DNA of 64,000 bases. Source: Tachypleus tridentatus. Taxonomy: Eukaryota; Arthropoda; Merostomata; Xiphosura; Limulidae. This document shows positions 12,265 to 25,400 of this stretch, piece by piece. Below the pieces are notes generated by a model that was not told where the DNA came from, ran no database searches, and worked only from the letters and a program-made list of their open reading frames with translations. Numbering within the stretch: the first letter of the stretch is position 1; every line of letters begins with the position of its first letter. The translations under genes were made by a program, and so were the position numbers. The stretch covers positions 49,233,094 through 49,297,093 of the forward strand of contig NC_134830.1 in NCBI RefSeq assembly GCF_004210375.1, given 5' to 3'.

Positions 12265-13790
12265 CTTTGGAGGGTCGAAACGTCGTTCTCTCCTTATCAA
12301 GAACTGTTATTATCCGTACCAGCAGCTCAGAGATACAACGTACTCGTACGTCGCTTCATATTACTTGATCTTCTGTGTCAAGAATGGAACATTCCAATTA
12401 CAACATAGTCGTAGGGGTGAGAGTGTTCGAGTAACATGTAAAATGATCGGTATTACAAATCGCGGTGAGTTGGCATTTTTTCCACACAAAATTATATACA
12501 AAATGTATAAAATTAGTAATTATTATTGTAAGAGCACCCTAAAATTTATAAGTGGTACCTCTGAATACTGCTAAGAAGGAACTGGGGACAAACGCTTTGT
12601 TTAATTTTTAATAACGTAGCAAACCGTTACACGATGGCTTACCAGGTAATACTTTCCATACTCAGTGTATTGTATGCTTACTTCCTTCACATGAAATGTT
12701 TTGAATACGTGTCAGTCTAGAAACAATGGATCATTCTATGATCTAAACATCAAAAATAAGTGAATTTTTATTTTTACTTCATTTATTTTTGTATACTTGG
12801 CTAAAAATTAAAATGCAGTTGTAAAACTAGATTTCGGCTTCACTGAATATTAATTTGTATGTGAGGTATATTTATCATAGACAACTATATAACAATTTAA
12901 AATTATTTAAGTTCACAGAATTGATACTTCAGATAATACTGTTGTGAAATCAAGAATAACATATTACTCAAACATTTCCTAAAGATTACTAATAAATATA
13001 ACAGCAATCCATATGTGTGTACTGTTTATTAACAGTAACAAACTTTTATTGTTACTGGTTTTACGTTTCAGTGAGTGATATATTTGTTTGTATGTGTTCC
13101 TTAACATCAGCTTGACTGATTGTTGAAAAAAATCGTTATAACTTAGGGTTTATGATTGGAAGAATTAGATGCATTTCGCCTGAGAACTTATCAGTGCGAA
13201 GGGGGTTGATCTTTATAGCAAGTTCTGCCTTTTCACTGGTTCGTCGATTATTTGCGGTATAACGCATTCATGCATTGCTGCCACTGTAACGGATTTAATA
13301 TTAGTCAAATATGTATGTTTTCTTCAGTTTTAATATATCTTTAGAAATGTGTGTAATATATGTTGTTAAATGTTTATTGCGCAAGTTCCGCCTCTTCCCT
13401 CACTTTATAGAAGATTCTTGAGTGTAAGAATCAATATGTAATACGAAAGCACTTACCTATCTTCAAATACTGTTGTTCAGTTAATTTTCGAAACCTCGCC
13501 TGATGAGTATAAAAGATAGCTGTCGCTAGACGCGAGGAGTCCGTAACAAAATATTGGTCTTTACAATCAGTATATTATATGCCTCGGAAGCTATAATTAT
13601 GATAAACGCTTATTAATCAGAAAACTACAGATATTTGACGAGGAACGTTTATAGATGTAGCACACTACAAATTTCAGTGAACTAACTTCGGACGTTAGTA
13701 TTTCTACGAGGACATTTAATATTGCCATCGAGAAAAAACTCGTGTGAAGAATACAGCTAGCTAGTATTCACGTCAAGTGAAATGTTTCTT
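12265..13790. other. Spacer, no supported gene
   Basis: An open frame of about 100 codons starts inside the SINE edge near 12260 but shows no domain. Otherwise A+T-rich sequence without recognisable features. Confidence 0.35.
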
Positions 13791-13792
13791 CG

Positions 13793-13963
13793 TTGGTTTG
13801 TACTGAATTTCGCGAAATGCTATACGAGGGCTATCTGTACTAGCCGTCCATAATTTAGCTGTGTAAGGCTAGAAAAAAGGCAGCTAGTCATCACCACCTA
13901 CTACTAACTCTTTTACTAACGAATAGTGGGATTGACTATCACTTTATAACTCCCCCACGGGCG
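13793..13963 (-). mobile_element. SINE-A copy, head-truncated
   Basis: GGTTTGTACTGAATTTCGCG, AGCTAGTCATCACCACC and AACGAATAGTGGGATTGACT in reverse SINE-A order. It ends at CCCCCACGGG, before the tRNA-like head. Confidence 0.85.
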
Positions 13964-14087
13964 TTACTAATTCTTAAGAAAGTCCACAACTTGAAATAAT
14001 AGAAGTATATTCTTCATGCACATGATTTTCCTCATTCGTGTACAACTTCTGAAAGGTGATTTTACTGTGCTTTATTCTTCAAACTCT

Positions 14088-14150
14088 GCTCGGCATGGCT
14101 AAATTGGTTAAGGCGTGCGACACGTAATTTGAGGGATGCGAACCCTTTGG
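14088..14150 (+). mobile_element. SINE-A tRNA-like head fragment
   Basis: GCTCGGCATGGCTAAATTGG then TTAAGGCGTGCGACACGTAA gives the A-box side and anticodon arm of the Thr-like head, followed by a worn B-box (GATGCGAACCC). The SINE body follows about 245 bp later in the same orientation. Confidence 0.7.
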
Positions 14151-14395
14151 AAACCTTAAAGAAATATATTTTGTATACCTATGCGAGTCCTGAAAATATA
14201 AAGCTAATGTAATTAATGTTCTTGTCACGTGGTCGTCACTGAAACAAGCGCTGAAAAGGCTGTTATAATTCGCAGTAAATAAGTTATGTTACTGAATGAT
14301 ATTGTTAAAATATCGTTAAAAATCAATTTTATTGATTGATATTATTAATTAAAATCCATAGTGTGAAATAAAATTCCAAAAACATATTGAAAAAG

Positions 14396-14562
14396 GCGTT
14401 ATGTGACAGTCAATCCCACTATTCTTTGGTAAAAGAGTAGCTCAGGAGTTGGCGGTGATGAATAGCTGCTTTCCCTCTAGTCTTACACTGCTAAATTAGG
14501 TACGGCTACGAGGGTGGCCCTCGAGTAGCTGTGCGCGAAATTTAAAAATAAAAAAATCATGC
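14396..14562 (+). mobile_element. SINE-A body fragment
   Basis: GTGACAGTCAATCCCACTAT, AAAAGAGTAGCTCAGGAGTT, CTCTAGTCTTACACTGCTAA and GTGCGCGAAATTTAAAAATA. It may be the rest of the head at 14088-14150, separated by an insertion. Confidence 0.85.
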
Positions 14563-16330
14563 TGGAGTTTGTTCGTCACTGTTTTAGCAGCATTAGAGCT
14601 AAGCAGTGAAAACACCAAAAACGAGCATTCTTGTGTATTCTTGCTTTTTTAGTAATACTCAACATTATACATTATCGCTTTGCAACAAAACTATCACCTG
14701 ATTGTTCTTAGGCTAACTATGTGTTTATGCTGAATGCTCAACATTCATGTCGATTTGTTCTTTATTTTTTAAATACATTCAGTGATACAATAGCAAGTTA
14801 GTGTAATTAGGAAGTTTTATGACAATGAGATTACCCAAAAGCTAATTAAATTTACCAAGTAGTTTTAGCTAAGCCTTACACATTACATTCATGTATTAGA
14901 CTACAAACAGGCCCTATTGTTACTAATATTATAGAATCAATGCTTAAGAAAGTGGTGAATAAATGTTAATAAATATTGTTTTGGTATTTTAACACGTATA
15001 TTATCTACTTGGTCTTACAACTTAAAGCAAAATTAACGTTTATTACTATCAAATATCTTTTATCCTTTGTATAGTCGAAATATTTGAAAATCTGTTGGAA
15101 TATCCCTATGTTTATTTACTTCCTACCCTAGAATAGTGGAAATGCTCAAGAATGCTATTTACGTTTCTTTCACAGAGCACACGTACTTTTGTTCACAATA
15201 ACATTTTTCTGTAGTGTTTACCAAAAATGTCGAAGTTAGAGAATTACGCAGAAACTGGTGAAATAAGTAAAAACGTATTTTAGAGGTACAAACAAATTCA
15301 TTTCAGTTAAATTATATAATTTTCATTAATTGTTTCCTGTTATTTTACGTGGACTGTTATAACTGTGAATATGTAAAAGCTGTTTAGTATTGAAATTTTT
15401 CACAGTGTAAAGGAACAGTATTTCATTATTACTCAGTTTAAAAACATACACATGAAGTGTTGGATCTATTGGTAGGTGAAACAACTCTTTATACAGAATT
15501 TTCTTCTGTGAAGTAAATACCCTAACCATCTGAGTACAAAACTCACCCCTGCTTGTTGTATTAGAAGTGTAACATTGAAATAAATCGTCATAGCTAAAAC
15601 AATGTACGTATGACAACAAAGTTTTGGGACTTTACAAGCTGATAATAGAATAAAGTATAGGTTTATCAAACACCAATACACAACAGAATAAAAAGTGTTG
15701 TACTAACGTTTTATCAGGTAAAAATTTAATCTAATTTCCTCAAACCTATTATCGCATTAGGAAGTTGGTAGCTGTACATTTGAAAGGGGGGGGAAGTGTC
15801 CATTCATTTTGATAACTTCCATATCAAATATTTGTACCCAACTACCTTTCTGTAATGGATAATTTTAATGATTTAAATCAACAGTTTCTTTCATACTTTA
15901 AGCAGCTAAACACTATTGATAGTGTAGTCTGGACCTTGATAATAGTAGAAGTTTTAAATCTGAGATGATTATCTTTCAATCATTGTGAAAGACTGGGGTA
16001 ATTAGTTGGCTGCTCTCTATCTTCATGTTGTGATTCAGTGTTTCTTTAAGACACAGACATTTGTTTTTCTCACAATCCTTATTTTATTAATGTAGGGACT
16101 TCACCAAACACACATCAGTTTAGTCATGAGGCCTTGTTTACTGGAAGAGAAAAATAAGCACTTTCAGTGTCCGATGGACCAAAATAACAAAACCTGGAAA
16201 AAATATCATTAAAAGGATGGACAGCCAAAATATTTAAGGTAAAACATCCCTCCCACAGTATTGTAAGCTATTTAAACTGTGTGTATTAAATACACAAAAG
16301 AAAAAAGAGAAAAGAAAAGAACGAAGTCCC
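14563..16330. other. Spacer downstream of RPS24
   Basis: A+T-rich. Frames at 15326-15681 on the minus strand are short and without motifs. A G-run at 15785-15793 is noticeable. No gene supported. Confidence 0.35.
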
Positions 16331-16334
16331 TTCA

Positions 16335-16455
16335 CCAACAAATATAAAGTTGTTTATTTTCCCACAATAACTCCCAGTCAAAAGACGTGTTAAGCAGAAG
16401 ATGGTAGAGAATGAGAGAGGTCTTCAAAGACATGGTTGTAAGGCTTGATTTATCT
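16335..16455 (-). CDS. RPS24: RPS24 terminal exon (last codon, stop, 3'UTR)
   Basis: Acceptor TTATTTGTTTATACAG then AGA-TAA, so the coding part (16450-16455) is one Arg codon plus stop, in phase with exon 4. About 115 nt of 3'UTR follow, including an AATAAA. The left edge is set by the expected cleavage site and is approximate. Chosen as the first acceptor downstream that yields a short tail, a stop and a poly(A) signal. A transcript read would confirm it. Confidence 0.75.
16353..16358 (-). terminator. RPS24: RPS24 poly(A) signal AATAAA
   Basis: TTTATT on the plus strand, i.e. AATAAA on the minus strand, about 92 nt after the RPS24 stop. A GT-rich stretch (TTTGTTGGTG) follows about 15 nt later, as expected of a downstream element. 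Confidence 0.75.
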
Positions 16456-19400
16456 CTGTATAAACAAATAAAAACAAATTTACTACACAACTATTTTAAC
16501 TTAATTTTCTACTTGAATATCAGTTGTTTATATGAATTATTAGCCAGTTAACTGAAAAACAGTTTAACCAATTTGAAGTAGTAGACACTCATTAGTAAAG
16601 AAATAATTCTGTAATACATCTCAAAAAGCACTACAGGTGTGCTGTATGAACAGGTAATTCCCAGACTATGAGAGAGTTATGTAACAAACATGATTTCACT
16701 AAACATACAACACAAAGGTTCTAATTGAAAAAATGTTTTAATACATAATTTTGATTAGTAAAACATTCATTCATGATTTGTTACCTCACAACATACACAA
16801 AGGCCATTAGTTGTTCCCTCAAAACGTACACAGAAACACCATTAGCTATTTCTTCACAACGTACATAGAAACACTAATAATTTACCTAAATTTCTCACTT
16901 GATTTTAATTCCAAACCTTGGAAAGAATAACCCAATTTCCAGTGAGACTAGAAACCTTGTGTTTCTATCATCAAATATTTACATTCACTTGGAATAACAA
17001 ATGCAACCTACACACGCCATCTGTACTTCCTTGGTCAATCACAGAACTAACTTTTACATTTAATTTATTGCAAATGATAAGAAATGTGGACAGATATATA
17101 CAATTTCTAATATTAATTTCAACAGTTGTAGACCAATACACAGTAACATGTTTCAGGAAAAAGTCCTTAAACAAATTAAAAGTCCTTTTAATATTTATTA
17201 AAACAATTTTAAATTGAAGTATGTGGCAGACAAATTGTTTCCATTACGAAGTTGTACTTTTTTTTTTAACTTATCTTAGAAAAAGCAAAATATTTAATAT
17301 AAAAAACCTGTATTTATACACTATGGTAATGTAGCAGTATGATTTCTAATGTTATTATGAATCAGCGAATCTTGATGGTTACATGTACCCAACTTATGTT
17401 ATATAAAGTACTGTTCTAAATACACAGTATATTTAACTAATAACAAACTTTATATCTTTGTTGTTTAAGTTGTGTACTTCAATATAACATTATTCAAACA
17501 CACATTTCTAGATAAATTATTCCATCATTATTTTTGGTCTTTTATAAGAACTACAAATACTATTACCAACAGCAGGTCTAAGTTTCATACAACACCTGGT
17601 CTCTTGGTACAGGACTTTAGATCTAGGTACAGATAGAAAACACCCAGCAAGGAAGGACAAACCAATTGTTAATAAATATCATTATCTATACACAATTCAC
17701 CCAGACAATAGTTGTAGCAGCCACCATAGCATCACTGAAGACTTTTACACAGTACGTGAACACCAAAATGGGGTGTTATTTTGACACAGACAAAACAACT
17801 TTCCATTAGGACTAACACTAGAAGTCTTTTAGCACACAACACCTTACATGTAAATAAAACATCATTAACATTCATTAAGTAGAGATCATATTATGTTAAG
17901 TCTTTTAAATGTCTATGTTTCAAACTTATACACCAAGTCTATACTATGTTATCACATATGTAAAACAGTTTTTCTTGTGCACATAATTCAGTGGAAATTT
18001 TTCAGTAGACTAAAAGAATGGAACAAGTGTACTTACTTTTTTACCAGAAGCAGCTCCAACCTTTGCTTTAGCTGTTCCTCTAACCTTTTTCATCCTGTTC
18101 TTTCTTTCCTTTCTCTGTTTTCTTCCTGTTTTAACTCTTTCTGCAAGTCCATTCTAATAACAGATAATTGAGATAAGCTTTCAAATAAATGTGTGTAGAA
18201 AATACCCTTATGGTCACTTCTTAATTGGTTGAAACATACCCATGTTAGTTCACGAAAGGTTAAAGTTACAAACTTTTAGAATAATCAAATAAATTATTAA
18301 AAAAGTTTATTTTTCACACTGATACATACTTGCTGAGCAAATGCTAATTCAATCAAACCCTCCACTAGTTTTCTACTACCACAACTTTGTTATCAATACA
18401 GATTAATTCAGGTAAGAAGAAACCAAACTTGTAATTTAGCAGTTTTTAATACACATTAATCAGAACTATAAATGAGCTGCCAATATGAAATGTTGCAGTA
18501 GTTAATCCATCAATTTACAAATCAAATTTAATTAATGGCTCATTGTTAGGTGTCCTTTATCGTTAACATCTCTTGTTCTTCTCTATGAATATATAACGAT
18601 TACTTTTTCCTACTAGATACATATCTACTAGAATTACCTGTTAACTGAATACAAAATAAGTAAAATCTTACTAAAGATCCCCAATGAAAGAAAAATACTA
18701 CATGAAGTAGTTTGCATCACCTAATTTTCAAGGTGTAATACCTAAAGAATAATCAACAAGTACAGAAAAATATCACCTGTAATTGTATTAAAAGAACCAA
18801 ACACCTGTCCAATACAGATCAGCAGAAAGAAGGTGTGTTCAAATGATCAACAGGGTGATGCATTCACTTTTGAAATAATAATTTAAAGGATGTGTTGCAG
18901 TAAGAAAACTCCTGTTAACATATGGGAACAAAATTATAAAACAACGATCAAAGGTGTTTGGACAAATCAGACCATGTTTCAGTAATTTGGATGTGATCAA
19001 AGACAATACTTGAGATAAGGAACCAATGGAACTTAAAGAATCTTGCTTGAATCCAATACTTAAATATGGGAGAGGTTCAAGTTTGGGATTGCATATCTTC
19101 AAAGTGTCATAAAATTGATGGCAGATTGACTGCAGCAAGGTCCAAACAAATTTTAACCCACCATGTTATCCTTGTGTTACATGATTTACTGGTCCAAAAA
19201 CTTCATCTTAAAGTAAGATCATTATTCAAAACTTAGCTGAAATTATTAAAAGTTGTTTGAAGAAGAAAAAAAAAAAAAAGTGTGTGTGTGTGTACAGTAA
19301 AAGTTTTGCAATTAGCCCCCTTCAAATCTAGATTTCATTATCATTAAGATGGACAAAGTATAAAAACAGCAACTTAGACAACTTTTAGAAGCATGGAACA

Positions 19401-22400
19401 TTATTCCACAAGAGTTTGTAAAAACATTATCTGAAAGTGTCCATAGTAGAATAATGGTGGTTTTGAAGAAAAAGGTAGACATATTTACATATTTGCTGTT
19501 AGTTTATATAAATAGGGAAAAACACAACTATGGATTGTTGGTTACTCTTGGAATTGCTATAAGTAGTATCCAAAACAAATGCTGCAATAAAAGTGCACAA
19601 ACAAGTTTGCAAATTCCAACTTCATTAAGCTATACAGATTATAATGCAAACCAAAGTAGACTAAAAATCTATCCAACTGGCATCACTTTGCTTGTTGGTT
19701 TACTCTTTTTTTTTTATTATAGCTCTTATTTTGTTTTGGATAATTCTTACAGCAATCCTGTGAACAACCATCTTTCCATTAAAATTTTATTATTTTTTTC
19801 TCCAATTTATCTGTTCACTTTTTATCATGTCCAGAGCAACTATAAACTTTGTTTTGCTGTATCCCCAACAGCTGTAACTTGTACAAGCAAAACTACAATC
19901 ACAAATTTATAAAATATAATCTTTAGCTTGACTTATGCACAAGTGTATAAAGCTGCCAAAGTGAGAATCAAATTTTATAAATATGTGACCACAGTTTTAA
20001 TTCTTCTGTTATTACTTTTTTGTAACAGGATTCCTACTTTATTTCAAAATTACTAATTTTTTAACAGCCCCCCTCATGAGCTGGGGGGGGGGACTTTTAC
20101 TGAACAACAAGAAAAAATATCCAATTTGTTTTCCAAATTTGAACTAAAAAGTTTTGAGAAGACATTTTCTACACACTTTTAAAACTGGGACTGCAAGAAG
20201 TGATTTGAAGTGTTAAGGTAACTGAAATCTGTCACCACATCACAAGAAACATGAGTGCCCAAATGACATCAATTAGCAAATTAAAATTGTTCCAATAGGT
20301 TATGTCCAAAACCATACTCTTTGAAAATTTGTGGATTAAACTTACTTTAAATATTCAATAAATTACCAAATAAAGACACTGACTCCCGAGTGATATACTA
20401 ATACTCTGGTTTATTTATGTTATACCTGTATAAAGTATAAATTTGACTTTCAGAAAATGTTGGATGTCTATCCAGTCCCATTTGTTTGGTTGAATTGGGT
20501 TTAAAAGACAAAGTACATTCCTATGTTTACCATTTACAAAAAATATCAGAATATCAAAAGTAGATACTCAGATTAATCAAGCAAACTATTAGGTTGAGGA
20601 ATAATTTGTGAGCATTTTTAAATAATTTCATTCAAGCATTACATGCAAGACTATACAATACTTCAATGCATGAACACATTACGCCCAAAACATTTATTAT
20701 GATACTTTATTTCATGTAATACCTAGGTAAATAGTATGCATTGTTTTAAACGAAATTGCAAGAAATTAAATGCGAAAAGCAGATGGTGTCGAAAATGCTC
20801 AATTTTGTCCACTTGACATTCCATTTAATGAGCTGAAAATGAAAGCACAAATTAAAGACATATGAAAATCAAACACACCATCTATTAGAACAAAAAATTA
20901 TCTACCAAATGACAAAATATTTTGCGAAAGCATTTCATTTATGAATATATTTTGTTAACTTGAAAAAACGCTCACGAATTATTCCTCAACCCAATAGAAA
21001 AATCTTATAGCAACAGTTTGAGCCATCTGAGGGCCTAGACTCACTGATGTGATCAGGTAGAAAGGTTGGTAGCAGATAAAAAGAGCTGCTGTTTTAGGAC
21101 CTTTTAAATTGTTATACTCAAAATGTTAGCAACCATTTTAGTTATTAGCATATATGTACATAATGTATCATAACCAATATTTTGAATTGTGAGCTTTCCA
21201 CTTAGGAATACAATAGGGTGATTTTTAGTCCACAAATTATTCAGAAATCTTTTCAACCCCTACTATAAATCTATAAATTAATACCATACTTAATAATTAA
21301 GCTATAAAGTGGGCTATATGAATAAGTTTCTTTAGAGTAAGGTAAATGTTAAATGTCAGAAATCTTCTTCATTTTAACATTTTTTAAACATTTCTTCTAA
21401 TTGACAAATTCAGAAAAAAGAAAACACTAAAAAACTTAAAGGTCAAGTCACACCCCAGAACTAAAACATCTGGATACATGATGAGTGCTGTTGATAAGTA
21501 CAAACAGTTGGAAAGCTACAAGATAAAATAACTAATATTTTCAGATTCACACAGTGGAGCGCCATTAAGCCGCGGACCAGTAAACTGCGAAATCGCTTAA
21601 GCCGTTGTAGCAAGTCTTGTGAGCGAGGATTATCATGGCTCACCGCTAATTTAAGAACGTGTAAAAATGCGGCTTACAAATTTAATCCTGGCTTTATAAC
21701 TTCAAGGGAATATTTAAAAAGGATTTGCTTTAATTTGGGAAATAAATAAAATATATTACAATAGAAATCGACCGTTAATCTACCTTATCCGCTCTCTATG
21801 TCAGCTTTATGGAGGACGCCATTGTTACCAAATCACACCTCTCCATACATTAAAGTTAATCCGTGGTAAATCCATGAAAAAAAGTGATCAATAATTAAAG
21901 TATTATTTTTAATTCGATAATCCGATATAATGATCACGCAATGGTCCGGATGAGGCTCCTCAGCGGAGCTGTTGTCGACTTCGGCTTTTCAGTCACAAAG
22001 GTTTAAGCCGCGGACCACTTAAGCTGCGGTTAAGCAGGTTGACCTCCCAAATACTGCGACTTAACGGCACTCCACTATATTATGTTTACCATCAATCACT
22101 GCTTGGAACAGCAAAAATTTTAAACTTCCTAAAGTCACCTGTTCTTTCTCCATCCATGAGTGAGGGCTCTACAAAAACTATTTACACATAGCGAGAGAGA
22201 GAAACTAATTATAATAATGGAAAGATGATTAGAAAAAGGATAGCTTAGAGTCATGAATGATCTTTTATCCATATCTATTGATCTCCTTTGAAAGTTTTGT
22301 ATATTATAGTGCACACAGGCTTTATCAAGTGCCAGTGACGGTTTACAGCGATATTTAATTTCTTTAGTGTATGTTGGTATATAGCAGACATTTGATTTTG

Positions 22401-25400
22401 AAGCTTTGATTTAACAAACCTGACTGAAGAAGCATTAAAGTGAAATATTAAGTCTAATTAAATATCTTTTCATTGTTATAAGTTGTTTATTTCTAGTTTA
22501 CAATGTTAACATAATATAAAATCACCTGAGAGTGATTGTATACCCCATTCCAACTCAGATGTTAGGTTCTTTCTCTCCTAATTTAATATTGAGGGAGATA
22601 TCTTTCTCTTATACAAAAATTGAGTTTAAGACATGAAAAGACAAGAATACAATTCTTATGAACTGAATCACATATACAGAAAAATAAAATATATACAAGT
22701 GACATACCCTAACAAGCCTGTATTTTGGCTCAAACTTTTTGGCATAATCCAACGTGTCATATATCAATGCAAATCCTGTTGTTTTTCCTCCTCCAAACTG
22801 TGTGTGGAAACCAAAGCAAAAGATGACGTCTGGAGTAGTTTTATACATACGAGCCAGCTTTTCTCGGATTTCTGTCTTTGGTACTGTCGCTCGTCCAGGA
22901 TGCAAGACATCAACAACCTTATAAGAATAAACAACAATCACATTGAAGTTAGAGTTTCATACCAATGTTCTGTTATTTTATCAAAGTTCCAAATAGTCAC
23001 TGGCATGAGAAAAATCAAAGATAAAAATGTAACTGACAATCTTTATTATGTATTATATATCCTGGTTTATAAATGGTGGCATCTTCTGTGATGAACACTT
23101 GTGTAAAATTTTAAAATGTTTTTTTTCGGAATTATGTTTAAAGAAAGCGAAACAGAGCAAGAAAGTTCAAGTATAAAAAAATATGTTTGAACACCACAAA
23201 ACAATGCTGTGTTGGTCATAACAATTTTATACTAAGTATTATTACAGCTCATTTGTTTTGAGTACTTAAATTGGTCATCAAAACCAACAAAGGTTTTGTC
23301 TTTCCCTCAGTCAGATATTCTGAAACAGGTTTGTGAAGCTAACTGCAGATGTACATCACACAATTAATATGAAATGAAACTGTAATAAGTCCTATCTGAG
23401 TTTTCCCACTTAGATACACATACTACTATCCTCACCATCTACCTACATACTTATCAGTATTTTCTTTCCTTAAAATTGACAAAAATGGTATCACATATTA
23501 TTCAATCATGCCAAAAAAAGCAATTACATCTTTTACATGAATGGGTAAGTGTTAAAAATATCAATTTTTGTTACTAGGTTTTTTTTTTAAAAATTATGCC
23601 TGGGTTTGTAATTTTACAAAATTAAAAAGCAGTAAGCAAGCCTAAAATTTTTGATAACCATTGCCTTACTTTATTTAACAAACCTATTTTGTCAAAGCTT
23701 AACTCATTATGTGTATAACTGTTCAAACTTCTAACAAATCTTCATTGATGTGTTAATGGCAGAATAAGTGATTAAAATTATTTGTCAACCTTTAGGAATA
23801 CTGACTGAAATATACACTCAATAATTTGATAATATTCATACCTAAACAATTTAATCCATGATATTTCTATTAGATACTTGTCCAGCTCCAAATGCAAGTT
23901 GATTTATATGAAAATTTCAACAGTATAAAATGGTTATGTTTAAGCCTAATATACAAACTACAACTACAGAAAATATTTCACTGTTGAAACCTGGTTAATA
24001 CAAATGTTTGGTCCAAGTGGCTTAAGTCTTATAATGCTATATATTTATTATTATTTTTTATTATATTGACCTAGCTAACATAACTTGCAATGACATGGTG
24101 CACTCATGTTAAATATCCAATAACGTAAAACTAACCTTTAGTCTTCCCTATGTTTTAGTGAACTAGTATTTTGTAATATACAGCCATTTTTTTTTTGCTA
24201 TATCAGAGTCTGGGAACATTTTTCTGAATAGATGTCCTGCATGATTGGCCACAGCTAGAGGTAACTTACGAACAATGACAAATTGCGTGAACATCACTTA
24301 TGCATTCATGGTTTCATATTCTGAATTCTTACTTATAAATGTCGTTATCTGCATTGTTTTTGTCTTCACCTCAGCCTTTTGTTAGTGAGATGTTGATTTT
24401 TGAATGTCTTCACAAACAACTGTTTATCTCGCCATGCGCCACAGAAAAATCGATGTGACAAATTGCAAAACGCATGATTGTCATTGACTTTTGATGCAAT
24501 GACTGGATATTTTGCATTATAATCTTTCCTAAATTTTGATTCACAGTTTTAGTCCTTCTAGATTTGCCAGAAACAAGACAATCTGATGAACAAGGCCTCT
24601 TTTTTTCCATCTTGTGAACGGATGCATTGGTGTTTCTATGCTGCTTAGAAAACGAGAAATACCCATCTATGCAAGCGCTGATTGGCTGACAAGCACTAAT
24701 GACGTAACTATGGATTCCCCCATGTACCCAGTATGGAGAAACACCACACTCAAACTATTGGTAGACGTCGGAGATACAAATATTTTTTATTATTTCAAGC
24801 ACAAACATGATTATCGCAAGTAGCCATTTGGGCTGTCTTTTATTTATTATCAAAATTTATTTGTATCTTACTAGAAATTTTCTTTTCACCCCTTTCAAGC
24901 CCTGGAGAAACAATTACTTTATTGTATAGGCCTACATATAATAACTTGGGAATCACAACAAGTCGTAGTATTTGTCTGTATAAGTGTATATTCCTAATGT
25001 ATACACCAAAATCGTAATGATTGGCATCTCTGTGAATGGCACTAACAACAAAAATCTGTATTAAAAATGTTCACACTTTGGATAACAGGTAAAAAATATT
25101 CAGACAATTACAAAAATTGCTGTGGTATGTGCAACAACCATTTCTTTTTAACACAATGTCACTATGACCACGTGTGAAGATTTGATTTCATCTTTATTGA
25201 CGTAATTTTTAGATGTAGTAATGAGAAACTGGACATCTTAAACTTATTTTTTCAATAAACATTATCACTTGTGTGATAAAACTTCTCAATAAATGTTACC
25301 ATTTTTATATGAACATGATGAAAGAACACAATCTGTACAATTTTTCAGTACTTACTAGAAATGTTTTTAGCAAATGTTCATTTTTGTGACTTTTTTCAAT

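Noticed and set aside
22633..23091. A 152-codon plus-strand frame antisense to RPS24 exon 3.
   Set aside because: Shadow of the conserved exon; no independent motif.
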